Positions 1 through 8,155 of a stretch of 64,000 nt of DNA are shown piece after piece (the stretch's first letter is position 1; every line of letters starts with the position of its first letter). The translations under genes were made by a program, and so were the position numbers. Origin of the DNA: UBA6770 sp965660875 (GTDB taxonomy: Bacteria; Bacteroidota; Bacteroidia; Flavobacteriales_G; Salibacteraceae); assembly GCA_965660875.1 (NCBI GenBank), contig CBFIBQ010000001.1, positions 1-64,000 on the forward strand. The letters are read 5' to 3'. The notes below the pieces were generated by a model. The model was not told the DNA's origin and did not search any database. It saw only the letters and a list, made by a program, of their open reading frames with translations.

Positions 1-341
1 GGGGTATGCGTCACAATAAAATTCAGCAAGCGAAGGTGGGCCTCGAGCAAGCCAATTTGCGAATGACCCAAACCGAGGAAGGCTTATTCCTAGATATGGC
101 CAATAAAAAAAGTGCTTATGAAACGGCCATTTACAAATTGGAAAACTCGGATAAAAACTTGGAGCTGGCTGGAAAAATTAAAAAACAAACACAGATTAAA
201 TATTCTGAAGGAATGTCTAGCAGTGTAGAGCTCACCCAAACCGAAAACCAATACCTGCAATCACAAATGAATTACATAATGGCGGTAATCGAAGTTATAC
301 AGGCGAAAGCTGACTTGGATTATGCCCTAGGAACTAAATAA
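1..341 (+). CDS. TolC-family outer-membrane efflux protein, C-terminal part (partial)
   Basis: This is the C-terminal end of an outer-membrane efflux channel; the reading frame runs in from the left edge (codons in phase from base 3), so the start is outside the window. The visible 112 residues are almost entirely helical heptad-like sequence, with the end-of-family pattern of a KYSEGMSS..ELTQTENQYLQSQ helix followed by a final helix ending in ADLDYALG. That pattern is typical of the second repeat of OEP/TolC proteins, which form the trans-periplasmic tunnel. It lies 33 bp upstream of the adaptor gene and 1.2 kb upstream of the RND pump, so the three should form one tripartite exporter operon. 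The substrate cannot be told. Confidence 0.88.
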   Translation, partial: GMRHNKIQQAKVGLEQANLRMTQTEEGLFLDMANKKSAYETAIYKLENSDKNLELAGKIKKQTQIKYSEGMSSSVELTQTENQYLQSQMNYIMAVIEVIQAKADLDYALGTK

Positions 342-374
342 GCAAAACATTACACCCACATTAATAATTAGAAA

Positions 375-1511
375 ATGAAACAAATTACACTTTTCATACT
401 CGCTTCACTATTTATGGCTTCTTGCGCTGAGCAGGCCGCTACTGATGATCTTTCGATGTTAAAAGCCGAAAAAGACTCACTAAAAACCATCAAAGCTGAA
501 ATCAGTGAACGCTTAACGGAAATTGAGCTGCAAATTTCTGCTTTGGATACCACCAAATCGTTGGCATTGGTTTCTACCTCTAACGTGCAGGTAGAGCCGT
601 TCAACCATTACTTTCAAGTTTATGGTTCGCTTTCTTCAGACAAAAACGCACAGATATTCCCTGAAATTGGTGCAACAATAACCGCTATAAAAGTAAAAGA
701 AGGACAAAGTGTTTCGAAAGGACAGTTGCTGGCCACTATGGACGTTCAAGCTATGCGCGAACAAGAAGCTGAGCTAAAAACTAGATTAGAATTAGCAGAA
801 ACTACTTTTAAGAAAACAAAAAAGCTTTGGGATCAAAAAATTGGATCTGAAATGCAGTACCTGCAAGCAAAAAACAACCGTGACGCCTTACAAAACAGCC
901 TGGATGCACTGCAAGCAAATATTGCCAAAGGCAACGTAACTGCTCCTTTTGCTGGAATTGTTGATGAAATATTCCCAAAGGAAGGAGAAATGGCCATGCC
1001 AGGTATGCCTATTGTTCGATTATTAAACCTTTCTGAAATGTACATTGAGGCGGATATTTCGGAGAATTACATTGGCAAAGTTAAAGCTGGAGACAATGTG
1101 GTAGTTGCATTTCCGGCATTAGGGCTAGAAAAAAACTCTAACATAGAGCGACTTGGGAACTACATTAACCCTAACAACAGAACCTTCAAGATAAGAGTGA
1201 ACATCGATAATGCCGATAATATGTTAAAACCAAATATGGTGGCATTGATTAACATCAACGACTTTAGTCAGGATACTGCAGTAGTGGTGAACTCCTCATT
1301 AGTGATGGAAGGCGCTCAAAACAAACGCTATGTTTTTGTGGTGAAGAAGTCAGAAACTGGAGCTTTTCAAGCCAATAAACAACAAGTGGAGGTTAAAATG
1401 ACCTATCAAGGTCGCTCACTTATTAGTTCAGGGCTATCTGGAAAAGAAAAAATCGTTGACAAAGGTGCACGTAGTATTCGCGATGGCGAATTGGTAGAAA
1501 TACAAAAGTAA
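375..1511 (+). CDS. RND efflux periplasmic adaptor (membrane fusion lipoprotein)
   Basis: This adaptor would bridge the inner-membrane pump and the outer-membrane channel. The N-terminus is a lipoprotein signal with lipobox LFMASC (Cys at about residue 17), followed by a short coiled coil. A lipoyl-like half (IFPEIGATITAIKVKEGQ), an alpha-helical hairpin (about 120-185), the second lipoyl half (VTAPFAGIVDEIFPKEGE) and a beta-barrel domain follow in the order usual for HlyD/AcrA-type adaptors. The length of 378 aa is normal. The ATG lies 33 bp after the channel gene and the stop 30 bp before the pump gene, which indicates co-transcription. No regulator gene adjoins the operon inside the window. 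Confidence 0.93.
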   Translation: MKQITLFILASLFMASCAEQAATDDLSMLKAEKDSLKTIKAEISERLTEIELQISALDTTKSLALVSTSNVQVEPFNHYFQVYGSLSSDKNAQIFPEIGATITAIKVKEGQSVSKGQLLATMDVQAMREQEAELKTRLELAETTFKKTKKLWDQKIGSEMQYLQAKNNRDALQNSLDALQANIAKGNVTAPFAGIVDEIFPKEGEMAMPGMPIVRLLNLSEMYIEADISENYIGKVKAGDNVVVAFPALGLEKNSNIERLGNYINPNNRTFKIRVNIDNADNMLKPNMVALININDFSQDTAVVVNSSLVMEGAQNKRYVFVVKKSETGAFQANKQQVEVKMTYQGRSLISSGLSGKEKIVDKGARSIRDGELVEIQK

Positions 1512-1541
1512 TTCGGTACTTAACCATTAATAAAAAACAAA

Positions 1542-4500
1542 ATGGGAACAGAAAAAATAAAAGGGTTGCTTAAAGAGTTCGCACTTTCATCGGCATCCAT
1601 CAAAAACCGAATGACGGTTTATGTTATTACCGGCATTATTCTGATTGCTGGGGTTAGCACCTACATCAGCATGCCTCGCGAGAGTTTTCCTGAGGTTGTT
1701 ATTCCACAGATTTATGTGGGCACTCCGTATCCAGGAAACTCGGCCGCGGATATAGAAAAACTAATTACACGACCACTTGAAAAAGAGATAAAATCAATTT
1801 CAGGTATCGACAAAATGACCTCCACTTCGGTGCAGGGCTATTCTACCATTTTTGTTGAGTTTGACTTTAGTATATCTCCCGAAGAGGCGCTGAGAAAAGT
1901 AAAAGACAAGGTGGATATTGCTAAGGGAGACCCTGATTTCCCTAATGATTTGCCCGCTGATCCGAATGTATTCGAAATGAATATGTCGGAAATGATGCCA
2001 ATTCTAAACATTAACTTATCTGGAGATTATTCTGTAGATCAACTGAAAGAATACGCGGAACATTTGGAAGACAAAATTGAAATGCTTCCCGAAATCACGG
2101 AAGTAGATGTGCGTGGTGTTACTGAAAAAGAAATGAAGGTAAACGTTGATCTAGCAAAAATGGAGGCTATGAAAATTAGCTTCAACGACATTGCTGGAGC
2201 AATACAACAAGAAAATATTACCATTTCTGGTGGTGATATATTGAGTGACGATTTACGAAGAACGGTTCGTGTTGTTGGAGATTTTAAAAATGCTGCGGAA
2301 CTAGAAGACGTTACGGTAAAACAAGAAAAATTTGATATTGTTTACTTAAGAGACATTGCAGAGGTCGTATTTGAAGAAGCTGAAAAAACCAGTTACGCTC
2401 GTGAATACGAGAAACCGGTTGTAATGGTAGACGTTAAGAAACGTGCTGGCGAAAACCTAATTAACGCTTCTGAAGGTATAACCAAAATCATTGAAGAAGC
2501 GAAAAAAAATGTAATCCCAGACGATGTTACTATTACCATAACCAATGACCAAAGTGATGTGACGCGAAGAATGGTTTCGGAATTAGAGAACAGTATCATA
2601 TTCGGTATGTTGCTAGTAATTCTGGTACTGCTATTCTTCCTCGGATTGCGTAACGCACTCTTTGTTGGAGTTGCCATTCCTTTAAGTATGTTCTTATCCA
2701 TGTTCATTCTGGGTGCTATTGGAGTCACTCTAAACATGATGGTACTCTTCTCATTAATTCTTGCCCTAGGTATGCTAGTGGACAACGGAATTGTAGTAGT
2801 TGAGAACATTTATCGACTTATGGATAAAGAGGGAATGAATGCTATCGATGCCGCTAAATATGGCGTAGGAGAAGTTGCATGGCCAATTATTGCCTCAACA
2901 GCAACTACCCTAGCAGCTTTCTTGCCACTTGCAGTTTGGCCCGGAATCATGGGAGAATTCATGTTTTGGTTGCCAATTACCTTGATCACAGTTTTAGGAT
3001 CTTCATTGTTTGTTGCCTTGGTGATAAACCCAGTGCTTACTTCTGTTCTTATGCGAGTGGAGGAAAAAAGAAGCAACCCTAGAAAGTTGGCTATTATTGG
3101 TGTTTCATTGATTGCTGTTGGATTGGTCTTTCGAATGATTGAAATAAAAACATTCGGTAGTTTGCTCATTATTTCCGGTGTAATTGGCTTTTTAAATTTT
3201 TACTTCCTTTCTCCAGCAACAAAGTGGTTTCAAGGTAAATTATTACCTTATTTAGAGGATAAATACAACGATTTCTTAGGATATGCATTTAGAAGAAAAA
3301 ACCCATTATGGTTCTTCTTTGGAACGATATTCTTTTTGTTTTTCTCGTTTATTTTGATGGGAATTTTCCCTCCAAAAGTGATATTCTTCCCAATCGGGCA
3401 ACCCCAATACGTGAACATATTTATTGAGGCACCAATTGGCACAGACATCGAACAAACCAATGAAATTACTCAAGAATTGGAGGGAAGAATTAACGAATAC
3501 ATCACCAAGTTCGATGATGCTTCGGGTAAAGATATTCATGGAACGGGAAACAACTTTTTAGTAAAATCGGTAATTGCCCAAGTAGGTGAAGGAACCTCTG
3601 ACCCTGCTCAAGGACCTTCTATGGCAAACACGCCGCACAAAGCGCGTATTACCGTGAGTTTTGTTGAGTTCCAATACCGTAGAGGTGTAATGACTTCTGA
3701 CGTTATGGAGGAAATTCGAAAAATTGTAAAAGGTATTCCAGGTATTCAAGTTACCGTTGACAAAAACAACGACGGACCTCCAGTTGGAAAGCCCATTAAT
3801 ATTGAAATTACAGGCGACGATTACAATGCTCTTATTGCTCAGGCGGAAGGAATCAAAGGTTTTATCAATAGCAAAAACATTGGTGGAATTGAAGAATTGA
3901 AACTCGATGTTGAAGTTGGAAAACCAGAGTACTTAATTGAAGTTGACCGTAAAAAAGCACGTCGTTTTAATGTGTCTACCTATCAAATTGGTACGACCTT
4001 AAGAACAGCATTATTTGGTCAGGAAGTTTCTACGTTCAAAGACGGAGAAGACGATTACGATATTGTGGTTCGATTAAAAGACAAGTACCGTTATGATGCT
4101 GATAAGTTGATGAATCAGAAGATTACCTTCCGTGACCAGACAAACGGGCAAATTCGTCAGATACCTATTTCGGCAATTGCAACGGCCAAGAAGACGAGTA
4201 CCTATTCTTCTGTAAAAAGAAAGAATATGAACCGTATGATTACCATTACCTCAAACGTTTTGGACGGCTACAACGCAAACGAAGTAGTTGCCGAAATTAA
4301 AGAAGTAATGGAAGATTACAGCTTGCCAGAAGAAAACTCGATTAGCTTCACTGGTGAGCAAGAAGAACAAGCAAAAGAAATGGCTTTCTTAGGAAACGCG
4401 CTTATGATTGCGGTATTCTTAATCTTCTTAATCATTGTATCTCAATTTAACTCTATGAGCACACCAATCATTATTGTAGCTTCTGTTGTTTTCTCATTGA

Positions 4501-4994
4501 TCGGAGTATTTATGGGGCTAGTTACCTTCCGAATGGATTTCGTGGTAATTATGACTATGATTGGTATAATCTCGCTTGCGGGAATTGTGGTAAACAACGC
4601 CATTGTATTGATTGATTACACCAATTTGGTCATGGAAAGACGCAGTGAAGAATTGGGCATGGAAGAAGGAGCAAAACTGCCCGTTGCGGAAGTTATACGT
4701 TGCTTAATGGAAGGTGGTAAAACGCGTTTGCGTCCGGTATTGCTTACGGCAATTACTACGGTTTTGGGTCTGTTGCCATTAGCAACAGGTATGAACATTG
4801 ATTTCTTTAAGTTATTAGCTGATTGGAACCCTGATATTTATTTCGGCGGAGACAATGTTATGTTTTGGGGACCGATGAGTTGGACAGTAATCTTCGGACT
4901 TACGTTCGCAACGTTCCTTACCTTGGTTATTGTACCAGTTATGTACTACCTACTTATTCGTTTTAAGTATAAGATAGCTGGATTTAAAGGTTAG
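1542..4994 (+). CDS. RND-family efflux pump permease (AcrB-like)
   Basis: This is a proton-driven inner-membrane exporter of the HAE1-like RND superfamily. At 1150 aa it is slightly longer than AcrB (about 1050). The first transmembrane helix is near residues 24-44, the pore domain opens with PRESFPEVVIPQI, and TM4 carries ALGMLVDNGIVVVENIY near residue 410, retaining the proton-relay Asp. The second half repeats the fold, with a TM block ending in GIVVNNAIVLIDY. An extra hydrophobic stretch after the first TM block (about 505-560) accounts for some of the added length. It is the last gene of the operon and is followed at once by a strong bidirectional terminator. Drug, metal or lipid substrates cannot be separated from sequence alone. 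Confidence 0.95.
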   Translation: MGTEKIKGLLKEFALSSASIKNRMTVYVITGIILIAGVSTYISMPRESFPEVVIPQIYVGTPYPGNSAADIEKLITRPLEKEIKSISGIDKMTSTSVQGYSTIFVEFDFSISPEEALRKVKDKVDIAKGDPDFPNDLPADPNVFEMNMSEMMPILNINLSGDYSVDQLKEYAEHLEDKIEMLPEITEVDVRGVTEKEMKVNVDLAKMEAMKISFNDIAGAIQQENITISGGDILSDDLRRTVRVVGDFKNAAELEDVTVKQEKFDIVYLRDIAEVVFEEAEKTSYAREYEKPVVMVDVKKRAGENLINASEGITKIIEEAKKNVIPDDVTITITNDQSDVTRRMVSELENSIIFGMLLVILVLLFFLGLRNALFVGVAIPLSMFLSMFILGAIGVTLNMMVLFSLILALGMLVDNGIVVVENIYRLMDKEGMNAIDAAKYGVGEVAWPIIASTATTLAAFLPLAVWPGIMGEFMFWLPITLITVLGSSLFVALVINPVLTSVLMRVEEKRSNPRKLAIIGVSLIAVGLVFRMIEIKTFGSLLIISGVIGFLNFYFLSPATKWFQGKLLPYLEDKYNDFLGYAFRRKNPLWFFFGTIFFLFFSFILMGIFPPKVIFFPIGQPQYVNIFIEAPIGTDIEQTNEITQELEGRINEYITKFDDASGKDIHGTGNNFLVKSVIAQVGEGTSDPAQGPSMANTPHKARITVSFVEFQYRRGVMTSDVMEEIRKIVKGIPGIQVTVDKNNDGPPVGKPINIEITGDDYNALIAQAEGIKGFINSKNIGGIEELKLDVEVGKPEYLIEVDRKKARRFNVSTYQIGTTLRTALFGQEVSTFKDGEDDYDIVVRLKDKYRYDADKLMNQKITFRDQTNGQIRQIPISAIATAKKTSTYSSVKRKNMNRMITITSNVLDGYNANEVVAEIKEVMEDYSLPEENSISFTGEQEEQAKEMAFLGNALMIAVFLIFLIIVSQFNSMSTPIIIVASVVFSLIGVFMGLVTFRMDFVVIMTMIGIISLAGIVVNNAIVLIDYTNLVMERRSEELGMEEGAKLPVAEVIRCLMEGGKTRLRPVLLTAITTVLGLLPLATGMNIDFFKLLADWNPDIYFGGDNVMFWGPMSWTVIFGLTFATFLTLVIVPVMYYLLIRFKYKIAGFKG

Positions 4995-5020
4995 CTTAAT
5001 AAGATTAATACACAGAATAA

Positions 5021-5054
5021 AAAAGCCCGAATTGATTCAATAATTCGGGCTTTT
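5021..5054. terminator. Bidirectional rho-independent terminator
   Basis: A perfect 13-bp inverted repeat (5021-5033 and 5042-5054) with an 8-nt loop has a GC core flanked by A and T tracts. It sits between the convergent ends of the RND operon and the SulP gene and has a T-run on both strands. Confidence 0.88.
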
Positions 5055-5086
5055 TCAGTATCAAATTAAAATGTTATCCGTCAATT

Positions 5087-6811
5087 TTAAAAAATAAAGT
5101 CATCCTTTTGCTTCTCCATTTCTTTGTTCCATTGGGCAATGGACACATCACCAGTTGGTAACATGCTGGTATGATGCGCTAAAATATTCCCGTGGTTTAC
5201 CACCATAGAAAATCGTAAAACGTGTGTCTCTTGTAAACCATTATTATCCCAGCACATACCGATATGACCGCTATCCACCTTCAAGTTGTCAAGTCGTTGC
5301 ATATGAAGGTCAAGTTTTTTTACCTCCAAATTATCCTTAACAAATAAATCTCTGTAGTAATCCATAATTTGATCTCTATTGTATCGAATTCTAGTCGAAA
5401 ACGAAGGAGTAAGCACACTATCTTTCCTATAGATTTTTCCTATCATATTTAAGTCCTTACTGTTCACAGCTTTCATCCATTTTGCCAATACAGGAATTTG
5501 AGCTTCGGTGAGTATATCTTCTCTCTCAACAACCTCCTTTACTTCATCGTCGCGCAAGGAGGCTTTAAAGTGTTTTATAATTGTTCGGTTACTTTTTCCC
5601 AGTCGTTTTAAAAATATAAACTGAATAACCGCATGGCCGAACAAAACGACGAGGAGACCTTCAAATATTCCAAACTCAAAAACTAATAAGCCACAAACCG
5701 CAGCCATAATTAGAGCATACCTACCTTCTGCACGCACATGCTCAATATTGGCAATCATTTTCCAACCAGAGTACACCATGATTATACCCAAAGCATATTC
5801 AGGAGTGTAAGTCAGTATTTCTGGAAAAACAACTACTAAAATCAGCACTAATGCAGTAAATAAGTTCGACATTTTTGTAATAGCACCTGCAACAGCATTC
5901 GTCGTAGACTTTGCGAGTCCGTCAAGGTTGGTCATTCCACCAAAAAATGTTGCCCCTAAGTTAGCAATCCAAATAGCCTGCAAACTATTATTGGTATCAC
6001 ACTTGCGTTGAAGCGGGTCTAGTTTTTCAATTGCCACATTACTCATGACCTGCTCAATAACATCAATGGTTCCTAACATTAGTGCATACCCAACCATTTT
6101 TAGTAACATAAAAGTGGTTTCTTGATTATTCAATCCACCAAACTCTGGTAAAGGAAGCCGCAATTGGAAAGGCACATTGTCTATATGTAAAAGAGGTAAA
6201 GGCATAAAGAAGGTAAGTCCAAACCCTGTTGCCATAATGAGAATGTACGGTAAGGCTGGCATTTTCTTTTGATAGTACTTATAAAGCAAAACAAAAGAGA
6301 CAAATGATACGGCTGATAAAACCATAATCATCTCTCTTTCAAAATTTAGCCAAACTTCTGTTTCATGCTGAATGTCGTACAAAAACGGAATAAATTTTAG
6401 AGCTATTTTCAAGCCAACTCCTGCCAATAACCCTTCCACCAAATAATGCGGCACTAACTTTAGAATGAAGCGTTCCCATTTGAACTTCCATACCAACATT
6501 TGAAATAAAGCGGTAAGCATAATTACGAATGGCATATTATCCATTCCAAATTCGCTTACCCCCAAAGCCAGCGCAGGTGCTAAACCAGCAGCCACACCCG
6601 GAGTACCGACGTAATTACCTGGACGCACCAAGTAGGATAAATAGCTGATAATGGTTGCAAAAATGACGGTGTATAATCCCGTCATAACAGGGTAATCTGA
6701 CATAAGGCAAATGCCTACAGTAAGAGGCACCGCCATAATACCGGCGACACTGCCCGCTAATGCGTCTCTGCGCAGATGACGCAATGAATCTAAAAATCGT
6801 TCTTTAATCAT
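5087..6811 (-). CDS. SulP-family anion transporter with C-terminal NTF2/SnoaL-like domain
   Basis: Residues 1 to about 415 are the membrane domain of a SulP/SLC26-type transporter (sulfate, bicarbonate or similar anions), opening with DALAGSVAGIMAVPLTVG and containing the NLGATFFGGMTNLDGLAKSTTN segment. Family members normally end in a cytoplasmic STAS domain. Here, after a short charged linker, the last ~138 residues (from about 437) instead resemble the NTF2/SnoaL fold of the CaMKII-association type: W..A.....I..IYRKDSVLTPSFS.R.R, then a beta-rich part ending HGNILAHHTSMLP. No STAS signature is visible. The gene is alone on its strand, facing the RND operon across a terminator. Upstream lies a nested inverted repeat. 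The NTF2-like domain may provide oligomerisation or ligand binding; that is inference. Confidence 0.9.
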   Translation of the reverse strand: MIKERFLDSLRHLRRDALAGSVAGIMAVPLTVGICLMSDYPVMTGLYTVIFATIISYLSYLVRPGNYVGTPGVAAGLAPALALGVSEFGMDNMPFVIMLTALFQMLVWKFKWERFILKLVPHYLVEGLLAGVGLKIALKFIPFLYDIQHETEVWLNFEREMIMVLSAVSFVSFVLLYKYYQKKMPALPYILIMATGFGLTFFMPLPLLHIDNVPFQLRLPLPEFGGLNNQETTFMLLKMVGYALMLGTIDVIEQVMSNVAIEKLDPLQRKCDTNNSLQAIWIANLGATFFGGMTNLDGLAKSTTNAVAGAITKMSNLFTALVLILVVVFPEILTYTPEYALGIIMVYSGWKMIANIEHVRAEGRYALIMAAVCGLLVFEFGIFEGLLVVLFGHAVIQFIFLKRLGKSNRTIIKHFKASLRDDEVKEVVEREDILTEAQIPVLAKWMKAVNSKDLNMIGKIYRKDSVLTPSFSTRIRYNRDQIMDYYRDLFVKDNLEVKKLDLHMQRLDNLKVDSGHIGMCWDNNGLQETHVLRFSMVVNHGNILAHHTSMLPTGDVSIAQWNKEMEKQKDDFIF

Positions 6812-6819
6812 GATAAACT

Positions 6820-6888
6820 ATTAGGTGAATGAAAACTTGAAAAAGGTTGACTGGTTTCGTTGGATTTAAATTCAAGGATTCACCTAAT
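6820..6888. repeat. Nested inverted repeat upstream of the SulP gene
   Basis: An outer perfect 11-bp inverted repeat (6820-6830 and 6878-6888) encloses an inner 6-bp repeat (6836-6841 and 6871-6876). The element lies 9 bp upstream of the SulP start codon and its far arm covers the stop codon of the next minus-strand gene. It could be a terminator for that gene, a leader structure for SulP, or an operator; no strong T-run follows it. Confidence 0.5.
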
Positions 6889-7312
6889 AATCTACCAATA
6901 GCTTAGAAAAAAGAATGTAAAGTTTTGGTTGCGAAGTCTTCTGTGGCCTATCAACTAGTGAAAAGACCAAAGAGTGGAAAACAGTATATCTTACCGTTCG
7001 TTGAAAAGATAAAAAAGTACTGTCGTGGTGGTTTGAGTCAAATTTTTCTTCCTTTTCGGATTTGAATTCAATTTCGGTTTCGCTTCCTGTTTTACTAGAA
7101 CTTTGCTCCTCTTCGTTTTCTATTAACTGTAAAGGATTTTCATTAAAATAAGCTTCCCCGGTCCAAGCAGTTAGTAAGCTCAGAATTAGAATAGCAGGAA
7201 CGATAAAACCCTCTATCCTAAAAAAAATGCCTCGTATGTATTGCTCTAGTTTGATGGAACAAAGGTGCGACGAGTAATTATTTTTCGCGTTGATATAAGT
7301 CAACGGACGCAT
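6884..7312 (-). CDS. Hypothetical membrane-anchored or exported small protein
   Basis: I do not recognise this protein. The longest ATG frame gives 142 aa: a polar N-terminus, one hydrophobic segment (about residues 33-49, GFIVPAILILSLLTAW), then an acidic, Ser/Glu/Lys-rich region and a C-terminus rich in aromatic residues. The shape suggests an exported or single-pass protein. The start is uncertain: from the first ATG at 7312 the first residues would overlap the FNR-like box and the promoter of the divergent Crp/Fnr gene, so the true start may be inside, possibly a non-ATG codon just before the hydrophobic segment. It is divergent from the regulator by only 20 bp, so shared control is likely. 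Downstream is the SulP gene. Confidence 0.5.
   Translation of the reverse strand: MRPLTYINAKNNYSSHLCSIKLEQYIRGIFFRIEGFIVPAILILSLLTAWTGEAYFNENPLQLIENEEEQSSSKTGSETEIEFKSEKEEKFDSNHHDSTFLSFQRTVRYTVFHSLVFSLVDRPQKTSQPKLYILFSKLLVDY
7290..7303. promoter_or_regulatory. FNR/CRP-like operator
   Basis: TTGATATAAGTCAA matches the FNR-type consensus TTGATnnnnATCAA at 9 of 10 specified positions. Its centre is 36.5 bp before the ATG of the Crp/Fnr gene and 24.5 bp before the start of a TTTCTTTG box, a spacing compatible with an activator overlapping the -35 region. A related site lies at 61281-61294. Confidence 0.6.
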
Positions 7313-7320
7313 TGATTTTG

Positions 7321-7328
7321 TTTCTTTG
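7321..7328 (+). promoter_or_regulatory. Candidate -7 promoter element of the Crp/Fnr gene
   Basis: TTTCTTTG differs at one position from the Bacteroidota consensus TAnnTTTG and stands 4 nt before the ATG at 7333, so the transcript would begin at or next to the start codon. Confidence 0.45.
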
Positions 7329-7332
7329 AGTC

Positions 7333-8025
7333 ATGTTCAAGTCCACACTTACAAAAAGCAAATTTGTAGATTGCCTAACCAATGAAGAGCTAGCGGAATT
7401 TAAGGAACATACAAATGAAATAGAGCTTGAAAAAGGGCAAATGGTATTTTCAGAAAATGGGGTTCCTTTTGGTTGCTTCTTTCTCAATAAAGGAAAAGCA
7501 AAGCTTTATAAAACTGGGGTACTTGGGAAAAAGCAAATATTTCAGATTTGTGTTGAAGGAGATTTGTTTGGGTTTCATCCGGTCCTCAACGACTCTAGGT
7601 ACCCCGATAGTGCTGAGTTACTAGAAGACTCGACATTGCTTTTTTTACCAGCCCCTTTACTCAAAAAGTTTTTAAAAAACAACAACACGTTGTGCTTAGA
7701 AATGCTGAAAGCACTGAGTTCAGAGTTTGAACGCTTTATTGGTCAAGAAACTATGTTGTCTCAAAAAACAGTTGCTGAACGAGTTTGCACCGTGCTGTTT
7801 TATCTGTCAAAATTGTATTCAAAAAATGAGACCTGTAGTATCCCATTAAATAGAACCGACCTTGCAGACCTTTGTGGAACAGTAAAAGAAACGCTTGTAA
7901 GGGTTTTACACGACTTGAAAGAAGAACAAGTAATTGATACTGTTGATTATAAGGGAACCATCATAATAAAAAACGTGAAACAACTTAAAGCTCGAGGGGA
8001 GATAATTGAAACCGAATATCAGTAA
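7333..8025 (+). CDS. Crp/Fnr-family transcriptional regulator
   Basis: This is a 230-aa DNA-binding regulator with an N-terminal cyclic-nucleotide-binding-like beta-roll (about 15-130), a dimerisation helix (about 132-160) and a C-terminal winged helix-turn-helix. The recognition helix GTVKETLVRVLHDL keeps the Glu and Arg (ETxxR) that in FNR and CRP contact the half-site. There is no N-terminal four-Cys cluster, so direct oxygen sensing by a 4Fe-4S cluster as in E. coli FNR is unlikely; the ligand is unknown. An FNR-like box in its own promoter suggests autoregulation, and a similar box precedes the globin gene near 61.3 kb. A weak 7-bp hairpin (8024-8041) covers the stop codon. Confidence 0.92.
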   Translation: MFKSTLTKSKFVDCLTNEELAEFKEHTNEIELEKGQMVFSENGVPFGCFFLNKGKAKLYKTGVLGKKQIFQICVEGDLFGFHPVLNDSRYPDSAELLEDSTLLFLPAPLLKKFLKNNNTLCLEMLKALSSEFERFIGQETMLSQKTVAERVCTVLFYLSKLYSKNETCSIPLNRTDLADLCGTVKETLVRVLHDLKEEQVIDTVDYKGTIIIKNVKQLKARGEIIETEYQ

Positions 8026-8121
8026 TTCAAGTAATTGAATTCCTAAGCCTAATTGAACCGCAAGGTTTTCCACAAACTTATACCGGCTTGAACTAAATCT
8101 AAATTGTGTTAAAAAAATGAA

Positions 8122-8129
8122 TAGATTTG
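8122..8129 (+). promoter_or_regulatory. -7 promoter element of the lipoprotein protease
   Basis: TAGATTTG matches TAnnTTTG exactly and lies 26 nt upstream of the ATG at 8156. It falls inside the frame of a possible earlier ATG (8117), which argues for 8156 as the start. Confidence 0.55.
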
Positions 8130-8155
8130 CCCCCCTCTATCAAAAAAAAATCCCC

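Noticed and set aside
2393..2809. Long antisense open frame opposite the RND pump gene (another lies opposite recJ at 37057-37509)
   Set aside because: These are mirror frames of strongly conserved genes, lack signal or domain features and have no promoter box.
2750..2830. VDN in place of the VDD proton-relay pair in the RND pump
   Set aside because: The first Asp is present and the DN variant occurs in many RND pumps, so it does not suggest an inactive or novel pump.
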